From assembly GCA_036491435.1 (NCBI GenBank), contig DASXBZ010000167.1, forward strand, positions 1-52,391: a stretch of DNA of 52,391 nucleotides, in the 5' to 3' direction. Position 1 is the stretch's first letter; every line of letters begins with the position of its first letter. Below, piece after piece: positions 8,290 through 16,228 of the stretch. Source of the stretch: Bog-473 sp036491435 (GTDB taxonomy: Bacteria; Actinomycetota; Acidimicrobiia; Acidimicrobiales; RAAP-2). The notes beneath the pieces are model-generated. The model did not search any database. It was not told the origin of the DNA and was given only the letters and a program-made list of their open reading frames with translations. The position numbers and the translations under genes are program-made.

Positions 8290-9210
8290 GTGCGGATCCT
8301 GATCACGGGGGCGTACGGGCAACTCGGCCGGGACCTGGCCGATGCCCTGGCCGGGAGTGTCCCGGTCGGCGGCGTGCGCTGCGCGCTGCTGGGTCCCGAG
8401 GGTCCTCGACCGGGGCTGCGCCACGAGGTGCTCGCCACGGACATCGACACCATGCCGGTCGACGACCGTGACGCCGTGCAGCACACGTTCGCCTCGTTCC
8501 GCCCCGAGGTCGTGCTGCACGGTGGCGCGTTCACCGCGGTGGACCTGTGCGAGACCGAGGTCGACGCCGCCTACTCCGTGAACGCGATCGGCACGCGCCA
8601 TGTCGCCGAGGCCTCCGCGGCGGTGGGCGCCCACATGGTCTACGTGTCGACCGACTACGTCTTCGACGGGACGGGCACGCGGCCCTACCGCGAATCGGAC
8701 CCGCCGTGCCCCACGTCGGTCTACGGCATGTCGAAGCTCGCGGGAGAACGCGAGTGCAGGCCCGGCTCGACGATCGTGCGCACGTCGTGGCTGTGCGGCG
8801 CGCACGGCAAGAACATCGTGCGGACCGTGTTGCGCCTGGCCGACGGCGACGGCGACCTGCAGTTCGTCGACGACCAGCAGGGCTCACCCACTTTCACCGC
8901 CGATCTGGCGCCGGCGGTGGTGACCCTGGGTCTGGACCGGCGTCCCGGTATCTTCCACGTGACCAACCGCGGGGTCACCACGTGGTGGGGCTTCGCTCGG
9001 GCCATCCTGGCGGCGGCGGGAGCCGACCCGGAGCGGGTCAAGCCGATCCGCACCACCGACCGGGACGATCCGGCGCCGCGTCCGGCCTACTCGGTGCTCG
9101 ACAACATGGCCTTGCGCCTGAGTGGATTTCCGGCACTGCCTGACTGGCAGGACGCGCTCTCTCGTCTCGTCCCCGCCCTGCGCGCGCAGGAAGCGCAGGC
9201 GCCCGCGTGA
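8290..9210 (+). CDS. rmlD: dTDP-4-dehydrorhamnose reductase
   Basis: A 306-residue reductase for the last step of dTDP-L-rhamnose synthesis, reducing the 4-keto group with NAD(P)H. Motifs: ITGAYGQLGRDL at the N-terminus, GGAFTAVDLCETE, VSTDYVFDG, the catalytic YGMSKLAGE (Tyr145, Lys149), VRTSWLCG and a FVDDQQGSPTF loop, all typical of RmlD. GTG at 8290 is the start. The stop overlaps the next GTG by 4 bases. rmlC (3,5-epimerase) and rmlA are not in the window, so they lie elsewhere or the product is a different 6-deoxyhexose. Confidence 0.88.
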   Translation: MRILITGAYGQLGRDLADALAGSVPVGGVRCALLGPEGPRPGLRHEVLATDIDTMPVDDRDAVQHTFASFRPEVVLHGGAFTAVDLCETEVDAAYSVNAIGTRHVAEASAAVGAHMVYVSTDYVFDGTGTRPYRESDPPCPTSVYGMSKLAGERECRPGSTIVRTSWLCGAHGKNIVRTVLRLADGDGDLQFVDDQQGSPTFTADLAPAVVTLGLDRRPGIFHVTNRGVTTWWGFARAILAAAGADPERVKPIRTTDRDDPAPRPAYSVLDNMALRLSGFPALPDWQDALSRLVPALRAQEAQAPA

Positions 9211-10547
9211 GCCCCAATGGCCGCACCACGAGGGGGAACCGCCGCTCCGTCGCCGTGATCGGCGCGGGCTACGTGGGTCTGCCCTCAGCGGCCACGCTGG
9301 CCCACTTCGGGCATCGCGTGGTGCTGGCCGAGCGCGAGCCGAACCGGCTCGCCGCGCTGCATTCGGGCCGCATGCCGATCGTGGAGGCAGGCCTCGACGA
9401 GCTGGTCGCCGGCGCGGTGGCCGCCGGGAACCTGCGTTTCGTGGAGTCGTCCGTCGACGCGGTCGCCGGCGCCGAGTTCGTCTTCCTCTGCGTGCCCACG
9501 CCCATGAGCGCGGACGGGTCGGCCGACCTCTCCTATGTCGAGGCGGCGGCGAAGGAGATCGGGTCGCACCTCGAGCCGGGCACGATCGTGGTGAACAAGT
9601 CAACGGTGCCCGTGGGCTCAGCCACCATGGTCGAGCAGGTCATCGGCCGGGCCGACATCAGCGTGGTCTCCAACCCCGAGTTCCTCCGCGAGGGTACGGC
9701 GGTCCATGACAGCCTGAACCCGGACCGCATCGTGGTGGGTGCGGAGGATCCGCAGGCGGCGGCCAAGGTCGGCGAGCTCTTTGTGTCGACCGGCGCGCCG
9801 CTGATCGTCACGGACGCGACGACATCGGAGACGATCAAGTACGCGTCGAACGCGTTCTTGGCCACCAAACTGAGTTTCGTCAACGCCTTGGCGGGGTTGT
9901 GCGAGGAGGTGGGCGCCGACGCCCGCGACGTACTGCTCGGCCTGGGTTACGACAAGCGCATCGGGTTCGAGTTCCTGCGGCCCGGCCCCGGCTGGGGCGG
10001 CTCGTGTCTGCCCAAGGACACCAGGGCTCTGCTCCATTCGGCGCAGGAGGCGGGCTACGACTTCTCGCTGCTCGCCGGCGCGATCGCGTCGAACGACGAG
10101 CAGCTCGAGCGCGTGGTGTCCAAGGTGGTGACGGCGTGCGGCGGCTCGCTCGACGGGACGACGGTCGCGGTGTGGGGGCTCACGTTCAAGGCCAACACGG
10201 ACGACCGGCGTGACTCGCCGAGCCTCGACATCAGCCACCGCCTGGCCGGTCTGGGCGCCCGGGTGCAGGCCTTCGACCCCACGGTCGACGCCGACGCCGA
10301 CGCCGACCCCGACGGCGGTGGTCCCGAGGACCTCCGCGGGCTGCTGTTGCGCGCCGACCCCTACGACGCGGCCGCCGGCGCCCGGGCGCTCGTGGTGCTG
10401 ACCGAATGGGACGAGTTCCGCTGGCTCGACTTCGCGCGGGTCCTGGCGGTTATGGCCGAGCCCAACATCGTCGACGCGCGCAACCTCCTCGACCCCGCGG
10501 CCGTCCGTCGCATGGGCTTCTCCTACACCGGGATCGGGCGCCAGTGA
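9207..10547 (+). CDS. UDP-glucose 6-dehydrogenase family protein
   Basis: A 446-residue member of the UDP-glucose/GDP-mannose dehydrogenase family. It has an N-terminal Rossmann domain (VAVIGAGYVGLPSA), NKSTVPVGS, SNPEFLREG with NPDRIVVG, a central helical dimer region (ETIKYASNAFLATKLSF), the catalytic cysteine in GGSCLPKD (Cys267), and a C-terminal UDP-binding domain (WGLTFKANTDDRRDSPS). It oxidises a nucleotide hexose twice to the uronate. The next gene looks like UDP-glucuronate decarboxylase, which argues for UDP-glucose as substrate. A short Asp-Ala repeat (DADADADPDGGG, near residue 360) is an odd acidic insertion. GTG start with a GTGA overlap to rmlD. Confidence 0.85.
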   Translation: MSPNGRTTRGNRRSVAVIGAGYVGLPSAATLAHFGHRVVLAEREPNRLAALHSGRMPIVEAGLDELVAGAVAAGNLRFVESSVDAVAGAEFVFLCVPTPMSADGSADLSYVEAAAKEIGSHLEPGTIVVNKSTVPVGSATMVEQVIGRADISVVSNPEFLREGTAVHDSLNPDRIVVGAEDPQAAAKVGELFVSTGAPLIVTDATTSETIKYASNAFLATKLSFVNALAGLCEEVGADARDVLLGLGYDKRIGFEFLRPGPGWGGSCLPKDTRALLHSAQEAGYDFSLLAGAIASNDEQLERVVSKVVTACGGSLDGTTVAVWGLTFKANTDDRRDSPSLDISHRLAGLGARVQAFDPTVDADADADPDGGGPEDLRGLLLRADPYDAAAGARALVVLTEWDEFRWLDFARVLAVMAEPNIVDARNLLDPAAVRRMGFSYTGIGRQ

Positions 10548-11494
10548 GCCGGGTCGTGGTGGCGGGCGGCGCGGGCTTCCTCGGCTCGCACCTCTGCGAG
10601 CGGCTGCTCGAACGGGGGGACACCGTGGTGTGCCTCGACGACCTGTCGACGGGGTCGAAGGAGAACGTCGCACACCTGCTCGAGCTCGAGCGCTTCCGCC
10701 TCATCGTCACGAACGTGAGCGAGAAGGTGGATCTCGGTGACGACGAGCCGGTCGACGCCGTGTGCCATCTCGCGTCGCCGGCCTCGCCGCCGGCGTACCT
10801 GGCCCGGCCCTTCGACACCCTCGCCGTGGGGAGCGAGGGCACCCGCCGCCTGGCCGAGCTCGCCCGGGCCCACGACGCACGGTTCCTGATGGCGAGCACC
10901 AGCGAGGTCTACGGCGACCCCGAGGTGCACCCTCAGGTCGAGTCGTACCGGGGCAACGTCGACCCCACCGGGCCGCGCAGCGTCTACGACGAGGCCAAAC
11001 GGTTCGCCGAGAGCCTGACGATGGCCATGCACCGCACCCACGGGGTGAACGTGGGGATCGTGCGCATCTTCAACACCTACGGCCCCCGTCTCTCGCCGGG
11101 GGACGGGCGCGTGGTGTCCAACTTCATCGTGCAGGCGCTGCGCGGTGAACCGCTGACCGTCTACGGCGACGGGAGCCAGACCCGCAGCCTCTGTTTCGTC
11201 GACGACGAGATCGCCGGCCTGGTCGCGCTGCTCGATTCTTCGCTGACCGGACCCGTCAACATCGGGAACCCCGACGAGCGGACGATGCTGGAGCTGGCGC
11301 ACTTCGTGCTCGAGGCCACCGGGTCGTCGTCCGGCATCACGTTCGAACCGTTGCCCAAGGACGACCCGACGCGGCGCTGTCCGGACATCACGCTGGCCCG
11401 AACCGCGCTCGGTTGGGAGCCCACGACGGGGCTCGCCGAGGGGATCGAGCGCACGATCGAGTACTTCGAGCAGAAGGTGAAGCAGGGGACATGA
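10544..11494 (+). CDS. NAD-dependent epimerase/decarboxylase, UDP-glucuronate decarboxylase-like
   Basis: A 316-residue extended short-chain dehydrogenase/reductase. The glycine motif is AGGAGFLGSHL. The segment HLASPASPPAYLARPFDTL, the S-T-S-E-V-Y-G-D triplet near residue 120 and the SVYDEAKRFAE catalytic motif (Tyr148, Lys152) are characteristic of UDP-xylose synthase. RIFNTYGPRL, DGRVVSNFI and GSQTRSLCFVDD strengthen this. It would turn UDP-glucuronate from the preceding enzyme into UDP-xylose. GTG at 10544 overlaps the upstream stop (GTGA) and the stop overlaps the next ATG (ATGA). Related epimerases cannot be fully excluded, but gene order supports the call. Confidence 0.82.
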   Translation: MSRVVVAGGAGFLGSHLCERLLERGDTVVCLDDLSTGSKENVAHLLELERFRLIVTNVSEKVDLGDDEPVDAVCHLASPASPPAYLARPFDTLAVGSEGTRRLAELARAHDARFLMASTSEVYGDPEVHPQVESYRGNVDPTGPRSVYDEAKRFAESLTMAMHRTHGVNVGIVRIFNTYGPRLSPGDGRVVSNFIVQALRGEPLTVYGDGSQTRSLCFVDDEIAGLVALLDSSLTGPVNIGNPDERTMLELAHFVLEATGSSSGITFEPLPKDDPTRRCPDITLARTALGWEPTTGLAEGIERTIEYFEQKVKQGT

Positions 11495-12231
11495 CCGACG
11501 CCGACGCTGAACTGACCGAGATGCCCGAACCGCGGACCTACGCCTCCCTGACGGTGATCATGCCGGTCTACAACGAGCGGGCCACGGTGGCGGAGGTCAT
11601 CCGGCGCATGCGGGCCGTCGAAATGCCCGTCCGGCTCCAGGTCATCGCGGTCGACGACGGCTCGAGCGACGGTTCCGACAAGGTGCTGGGCGCGCTGGAG
11701 GATTCCACCGTGCGCGTGCTGCGCCATGCGAAGAACCAGGGCAAGGGTGCGGCCATCCGGACAGGCCTGGCCGAGGCGCGCGGTGACCTCGTGCTGATCC
11801 AGGACGCCGACCTCGAGTACGACCCCAATGACTGGCCCAAGCTGCTCGACCCGATCCTGCGCGGCAAGGCACGCGTCGTCTACGGCAGCCGCTTCACCGG
11901 CGAGCGCAAGAACATGCTGCCGATGCACTGGTTGGGCAACCGCCTGCTCTCGCTGGTCACCAACGTGCTCTACAGCTCCACGCTCTCGGACATGGAGACC
12001 TGCTACAAGCTCTTCGACTCCCAGGTGCTCGACGGGCTCGCGATCGTGTCGAACCGCTTCGACTTCGAGCCCGAGATCACGGCCAAGATCCTGCGACGCG
12101 GCCACCGGATCTACGAGGTGCCGATCTCCTACGCGGGCCGCGAGCCCGACGAGGGGAAGAAGATCACCTGGCGTGACGGGTTCGGCGCGATGCGTGCGCT
12201 GATCAAGTTCCGCTTCACCAGGGACTACTGA
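11491..12231 (+). CDS. Family 2 glycosyltransferase (DPM1-like)
   Basis: A 246-residue cytoplasmic GT-A enzyme similar to dolichyl/polyprenyl-phosphate sugar transferases. Motifs are VIMPVYNERATV, VIAVDDGSSDGS, NQGKGAAIRTG, the metal-binding IQDADLEYDP, YGSRF and SDMETCYKLF. It has no C-terminal membrane segments, as in single-domain DPM1. It may charge a polyprenyl phosphate with a sugar for a GT-C enzyme such as the one at 709-2466. ATG at 11491 overlaps the previous stop (ATGA). The acceptor assignment is inference from similarity of motif pattern. Confidence 0.82.
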   Translation: MTDADAELTEMPEPRTYASLTVIMPVYNERATVAEVIRRMRAVEMPVRLQVIAVDDGSSDGSDKVLGALEDSTVRVLRHAKNQGKGAAIRTGLAEARGDLVLIQDADLEYDPNDWPKLLDPILRGKARVVYGSRFTGERKNMLPMHWLGNRLLSLVTNVLYSSTLSDMETCYKLFDSQVLDGLAIVSNRFDFEPEITAKILRRGHRIYEVPISYAGREPDEGKKITWRDGFGAMRALIKFRFTRDY

Positions 12232-12238
12232 GCCGCCC

Positions 12239-13117
12239 GTGCCCGGAGCAATCGCCGCCGTCGTCGTCGACCACGACGCCGGGCCGCTGCTCGAGGGCGC
12301 CGTGCGCTCGATTCTCGCCGCCGGCGCCGCCTCGGTGGTCGTGGTCGAGAACGGTGCCCCGGGGAGCACCGAGGCCGCGCTGGCGTCGGTGCTCGACGGG
12401 CCGCGGCCTTCCCCGGTGCGGGTCGTGCGCCCGGGCCGCAACGTCGGCTACGGGGGCGGGGTGAACCGCGGGCTCGCCGCACTCGCCGCGGAACCGTCTC
12501 CACCGGAATGGGTGCTTGTGTCGAACGCCGACCTCGAGGTGCACGCCGGCGCGCTGGACGCGCTGCGGTCGGTCCTCGAGGCCCGGCCCGCCTGGGCGAT
12601 CGTCGGCCCGCGGGTCTTGACGGACACGGGCGAGGTGTACCCCTCCGTCCGGGCCTTCCCGTCGTTCACGGACGCGGCGGGCCACGCGCTGCTCGCGCAG
12701 TTCAAACCCGACAACCCCTTCACCAAGCGCTACAACCCGGGCGCCCCCGAAGGCGACACAGTGACCGCGGCGGACTGGGTCTCGGGTTCGTGCTTCATGG
12801 CTCGCCGCGATGCGCTCGAGGAACTGGGTGGCTTCGACGAGGCCTACTTCATGTACCTCGAGGACACGGACCTGTGCTGGCGGGCGCATCACGCAGGCTG
12901 GGGCGTCGGCTTCGCAGGCACCGCCGCGGTCACCCATGTGCAGGGGGTGAGCACGGCCCGCCGCCCGTACCGCATGATGGTGGCGCACCACCGATCCGCG
13001 CTCCGCTTCACCGTCCGCACAACCAGCGGCTGGCGCCGTCTGGCGCTGCCACTGGCCATGCTCGTCCTCGGGGTGCGCATGGCGATGGCGACGGCGCGCA
13101 TCGCGCTGACGAGGTAG
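12239..13117 (+). CDS. Family 2 glycosyltransferase (rhamnosyltransferase-like)
   Basis: A 292-residue GT2 enzyme of the WbbL/rhamnosyltransferase type. Visible are the N-terminal strand AAVVVDHDAGP, the donor motif GRNVGYGGGVNRG near residue 66, a DxD-like SNADLEVH, WVSGSCFMARRDAL, and the acceptor/base region FDEAYFMYLEDTDLCWR. A hydrophobic C-terminal helix (LALPLAMLVLGVRMA) may attach it to the membrane. It probably uses the deoxyhexose made by this operon to build an envelope glycan. GTG at 12239 starts 7 bases after the previous stop. Confidence 0.82.
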   Translation: MPGAIAAVVVDHDAGPLLEGAVRSILAAGAASVVVVENGAPGSTEAALASVLDGPRPSPVRVVRPGRNVGYGGGVNRGLAALAAEPSPPEWVLVSNADLEVHAGALDALRSVLEARPAWAIVGPRVLTDTGEVYPSVRAFPSFTDAAGHALLAQFKPDNPFTKRYNPGAPEGDTVTAADWVSGSCFMARRDALEELGGFDEAYFMYLEDTDLCWRAHHAGWGVGFAGTAAVTHVQGVSTARRPYRMMVAHHRSALRFTVRTTSGWRRLALPLAMLVLGVRMAMATARIALTR

Positions 13118-13121
13118 GGCG

Positions 13122-14195
13122 TTGTCGGCGCGCCCGTCGTGGCGCTGGGCCCGCGGCTCGCGTGTCGCCGGTCCGGCGCTTGCCCTGCTCTTGGGAGTGG
13201 TGCTGGCCGCCTTCGGCGGTGGCGCAGCATCCGCTTCACGTGTGCATGTGGAGCCCGAAGTGACGTTCGCGCTGCCCTCGGCCGCCGACGGCTGCACGGC
13301 GGCCACGCCACTGCCCGGAGGTGGCAGCCGAGTTCCCATCGAGGTCAGCACCGTGGCAGGACAGGTCGCCGAACTGGTCAACGTCTGCGTCGGCGCCCAG
13401 GGCCCGTTTCCGTTCGTGCTCGACTCGGGTGCCGGGCAGTCGACCATCGACGCCCGACTGGCGCGCCGGCTCCACCTTCCCTCGGCGGGTCGGCCGACGG
13501 CGTTCACCGGCGTGAACTGCACGGGGACGGCGCGTCCCGTCACGGTGGGCCAGTGGTCGCTCGAGGGCGTCAACCTGGCGCCGCAGACACTGACGTCCGC
13601 GACGCTGCCGCAGATCGGCGGGAAGGGAGAGCCCGTGGGGCTCCTCGGCTCGGACGTCTTAGCTCGTTTCGGCGCGGTGCGCATCGACTTTGCGGCCGGC
13701 GACCTGCTGTTGCCGGGCCCACAGGGACAGCCCCTGCCCAACGAGGCTTCGTTCACCGGCCCGACTGGCCCGGCGCCGGCGCCCGTGCTCACCCAGGGCG
13801 GCGGGACCACGGTGCCGGTGACGGTCTCGCCGCTCCCCGGCGACGTCTCTCTCAGTGTGCCCGTCCGCTTCGGGAGCGGGCCACGCCGGAGCTTCGTCGT
13901 CGACACCGGCTCCTCCCAGAGTGTCGTGTCGACGTCTTTGGCCCGGGCCCAGTCGTTGCCGCGTACCAACCTGGCCCAACGGCAGGCGACCGTCTGCTCG
14001 GTGATCACGGTCCCGCTCGTGCACAGCGGACGATGGTCGGTGCCCGGGCAGCCGTTGTACCCCCAGTTGGTCGGGAACACATCCTTCGGGTCGATCGCCT
14101 TGGGCGGCACGCAGGGCCTCTTGGGCTCTGACCAACTGAAGCGCTATGGGTGGGTGGTGTTGGACTACAGCGGTGGGCGGATCGTCCTCGGCTAA
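13122..14195 (+). CDS. Exported two-lobed aspartic-protease-like protein
   Basis: A 357-residue protein with a signal peptide (Arg-rich start, ALALLLGVVLAAFGGG, cleavage near ASA) and two copies of a retropepsin-like fold in one chain. Lobe 1 has FVLDSGAGQSTID (Asp about residue 104) and GLLGSDVL. Lobe 2 has FVVDTGSSQSVVS (Asp about residue 264) and GLLGSDQL. Two D-[ST]-G motifs, one per lobe, is the pepsin arrangement. It would act outside the membrane, either as a peptidase or as a binding relic. TTG at 13122, 4 bases after the preceding stop, is the only start that keeps the signal peptide. It is the last gene of the glycan operon, so processing of an envelope component is possible. Confidence 0.7.
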   Translation: MSARPSWRWARGSRVAGPALALLLGVVLAAFGGGAASASRVHVEPEVTFALPSAADGCTAATPLPGGGSRVPIEVSTVAGQVAELVNVCVGAQGPFPFVLDSGAGQSTIDARLARRLHLPSAGRPTAFTGVNCTGTARPVTVGQWSLEGVNLAPQTLTSATLPQIGGKGEPVGLLGSDVLARFGAVRIDFAAGDLLLPGPQGQPLPNEASFTGPTGPAPAPVLTQGGGTTVPVTVSPLPGDVSLSVPVRFGSGPRRSFVVDTGSSQSVVSTSLARAQSLPRTNLAQRQATVCSVITVPLVHSGRWSVPGQPLYPQLVGNTSFGSIALGGTQGLLGSDQLKRYGWVVLDYSGGRIVLG

Positions 14196-14282
14196 GGGGG
14201 AGCACCTTTTCCTGCGCGCGGTTGCATACGGCGATTGTGTCGCCTGAACTGAACACGAATGGCCGTTCGTTCCTTAACGAGT

Positions 14283-14301
14283 TCAACGACGGCCTCGTTG
14301 A
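14283..14301 (+). terminator. Hairpin downstream of the glycan operon
   Basis: TCAACGA at 14283-14289 and TCGTTGA at 14295-14301 form a perfect 7-bp stem with a 5-base loop, about 90 bases after the aspartic-protease gene, between converging genes. No T-run follows, so it may be a factor-dependent stop or simply a hairpin. The surrounding 14220-14340 is noticeably less G+C rich than the genes. Confidence 0.35.
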
Positions 14302-14373
14302 GCCAGCATGGCTTAGTGCTGACTATTCGCTGGTGCAGCTTCAATTGTGACTGCGCCGTGTGAGCTCCACCCC

Positions 14374-14826
14374 TTAGGCCAACGATGCCCCCAGCTGGTC
14401 GAGCAACTCGCTTGTGCCCTTCTCGCGGATGACCAGCGTGTCCTGGCCGTCGAGGAACACCCCCTGCTCGGTGAACGTCAACGTCGTGCCGTCACCCGCA
14501 GGCGCGAACTCCACAGTGGTGACCGAGACCGAGATCCGTTTGGCGTCGGCGTCCATCGTGTAGCCGTAGATGATGCGCTCGTTGGGGACGATGTCGTGGT
14601 ACGTCGCCTGGTACGTGTGAACGGGCCCGTCGGGCGGGCCGCCGCTTGTGCTCTCCGTGCCGCCGACGCGGAAGTCGAGTTTGAAGTTCGGGTCCTCTGT
14701 GTCGGGAGCGCCGAACCAGCGCATCTTGGCCTCGCGGCTGGCCCAGGCGGCGAAGACGCGCTCGGGCGTGACCGGATACGTACGGCTGAGGACGAACGTG
14801 CCGTGTTCTGCGGTACTGGTGGTCAT
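14374..14826 (-). CDS. SRPBCC / AHSA1-domain protein
   Basis: A 150-residue START-like (AHSA1) protein. The core pattern is FVLSRTYPVTPERVFAAWAS at the start, then KMRWFGAP, a FRVGGTE strand, YHDIVPNERIIYGYTMD and TTLTFTEQGVF, ending in the long C-terminal helix (TSELLDQLGAS). These small cytoplasmic proteins bind hydrophobic ligands; individual functions are mostly unknown. It lies 18 bases downstream of an ArsR-type regulator on the same strand, the very common ArsR-SRPBCC pair, so it is almost certainly co-transcribed and controlled by that regulator. Confidence 0.85.
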   Translation of the reverse strand: MTTSTAEHGTFVLSRTYPVTPERVFAAWASREAKMRWFGAPDTEDPNFKLDFRVGGTESTSGGPPDGPVHTYQATYHDIVPNERIIYGYTMDADAKRISVSVTTVEFAPAGDGTTLTFTEQGVFLDGQDTLVIREKGTSELLDQLGASLA

Positions 14827-14844
14827 GATGTTGCTCCTCTCATT

Positions 14845-15180
14845 TCATTTCTCGTTTCGAACGTCTTCGGCCAGCACCTCGCCGAGGCGGTCGAGGCGGC
14901 GCTCCCAAAGGGCGCGCTGACCGGCGAACCAGTCGGCCGCCAACTGCAGGCCCACCGGCTCGATCCGGCAGGTGCGGGTGCGGCCGACCTTCTCCGAGTT
15001 GACCAGGCCGCTCGACTCGAGGATGGCCAGGTGCTGGACCACTGCGGACAACGTGATCTCGAGGGGCTGCGCCAACTGGCTGACCGTGGCCGGGCCCCGG
15101 ACCAGGTGCTCGATCATCGTCCGCCGGGTTGGATCCCCCAACGCCCGGAACACCTCGTCGACGGGAGGTTGGTTAAGCAT
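14845..15180 (-). CDS. ArsR-family transcriptional regulator
   Basis: A 111-residue winged-helix regulator. The opening VFRALGDPTRRTMIEHLVRG and recognition helix region TVSQLAQPLEITLSAVVQHLAILESSGLV (visible as two helices) are classic for the ArsR family. There are no clustered cysteines, so metal sensing is unlikely; it resembles the SdpR/YczG-like group paired with AHSA1 proteins. ATG at 15180 lies inside an inverted repeat that may be its own operator, so it is probably autorepressed and controls the SRPBCC gene as well. Confidence 0.88.
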   Translation of the reverse strand: MLNQPPVDEVFRALGDPTRRTMIEHLVRGPATVSQLAQPLEITLSAVVQHLAILESSGLVNSEKVGRTRTCRIEPVGLQLAADWFAGQRALWERRLDRLGEVLAEDVRNEK

Positions 15181-15190
15181 TCACTTAAGT
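15173..15190. promoter_or_regulatory. Candidate ArsR-family operator over the start codon
   Basis: TTAAG at 15173-15177 and CTTAA at 15184-15188 form an inverted repeat with a 6-base centre, and ACTTAAGT at 15183-15190 is a perfect palindrome. The element covers the regulator's ATG, so bound protein would block a leaderless or very short-leader transcript. It is the only A+T-rich spot in the vicinity. Confidence 0.4.
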
Positions 15191-15260
15191 ATCTACGGCC
15201 CACGCCGCCCGGTCAAGAGCCGATGCATAGGCACGCGGGGGAGACCCCTTGAAGACCGTA

Positions 15261-15272
15261 AGCCGGCCGGCT
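15261..15272. repeat. 12-base perfect palindrome between ArsR gene and short-chain dehydrogenase gene
   Basis: AGCCGGCCGGCT is fully self-complementary and is flanked by AAGA on the left and TTCT on the right. It sits about 70 bases beyond the stop of the short-chain dehydrogenase at 15341-16159 in its direction of transcription, so a weak terminator is possible, but no T-run is present. The 160-base gap holds nothing else recognisable. Confidence 0.3.
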
Positions 15273-15340
15273 CTTCTGCCGACGGACGCGGTAGACGCAG
15301 TGACGATTTGGTGACGCCGGCGCGGTCGCCGCACGTCCCC

Positions 15341-16159
15341 TTACTCGGGTCCCGACAACCCCAGCATCTCGGTCACCCCGTGGTCCCGGCCGGCCGTGTA
15401 GCCGCCGTCCACGGGCAGCGCGTGGCCCGTCACGAACGACGCATCGTCGGACAACAAGAACGCGGCGGCGGCTGCAATCTCGTCCGGCCGGCCCATGCGC
15501 CGGCCCAGCTTGTGCTCGCGCAGCACATCGGCCCGCGCCGCATCCATGCCGGGCCCGAACACCGCGTCGGTCATCGGCGTCTCGATGAACCCTGGACAGA
15601 TCGCGTTGACCCGGATGCCCCGCCCGGCGTAGTCGATCGCCATGTTCTTCGTCAGGATCACCACGCCACCTTTGGACGCGCTGTACGCGCTGCCGCCCGC
15701 CGTGCCCTCGAGCCCTTCGATGCTGGCGACGGTCACGACCGACCCACGGGATCCATCCGCCCGCGCCGGCTGCCGCAGCATCTGCGCAATGACGTGCTTC
15801 GCGGTCAGGAACGTCCCGGTCAGGTTCACCGCGATCACGCGCGCCCATTCGCTCTCCGGGAGCATGTGCACGGGTCCACCGCCGGCGACCCCGGCCGCGT
15901 TGACCAACCCGTCGACTGCGCCGCCGAACGCGACGGCGCCCGCGACGAGCGCCTCGACAGCCGCCTCGTCGGTGACGTCACAACGGGCGAACGACCAGCG
16001 GGGCCCTGCTTCGTCATTGCCCGGTGCCGCGGCGGGCTCGTCGACCAGGTCCGCCCCCATGACGCTCGCCCCCTCTTCGAGCAGCCTGGACGCCGTGGCC
16101 CGGCCGATGCCTGAGGCGGCCCCCGTCACGATGTAGGTCCGCCCGTCCAGTCCGCGCAT
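15341..16159 (-). CDS. Short-chain dehydrogenase/reductase (classical SDR)
   Basis: A 272-residue NAD(P)-dependent oxidoreductase. Features: cofactor motif TGAASGIGRA near residue 12, CDVTDE, NAAGVAGGG, the catalytic Ser and YSASKGG, PGFIETPM, and the terminal SFVTGHALPVDGGYTAG. The Asp in the second strand (MGADLVD) suggests preference for NAD. The substrate is an unknown alcohol or ketone. ATG at 16159 is preferred because MRGLDGRTYIVTG begins the fold and a GGAGG lies upstream; a longer start at 16219 exists. It stands apart, with no operon partner overlapping it. Confidence 0.85.
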   Translation of the reverse strand: MRGLDGRTYIVTGAASGIGRATASRLLEEGASVMGADLVDEPAAAPGNDEAGPRWSFARCDVTDEAAVEALVAGAVAFGGAVDGLVNAAGVAGGGPVHMLPESEWARVIAVNLTGTFLTAKHVIAQMLRQPARADGSRGSVVTVASIEGLEGTAGGSAYSASKGGVVILTKNMAIDYAGRGIRVNAICPGFIETPMTDAVFGPGMDAARADVLREHKLGRRMGRPDEIAAAAAFLLSDDASFVTGHALPVDGGYTAGRDHGVTEMLGLSGPE

Positions 16160-16228
16160 GTCGCCTGTCGCCTCCGGTTCGTGATTTCGGACCCGCGCCG
16201 CACCACGAAGGTGCGTCACGTTGGGCCG

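Noticed and set aside
14150..14350. 66-residue small frame between the aspartic-protease gene and the SRPBCC gene
   Set aside because: No Shine-Dalgarno, no domain, overlaps the end of the preceding gene, and contains a hairpin instead.
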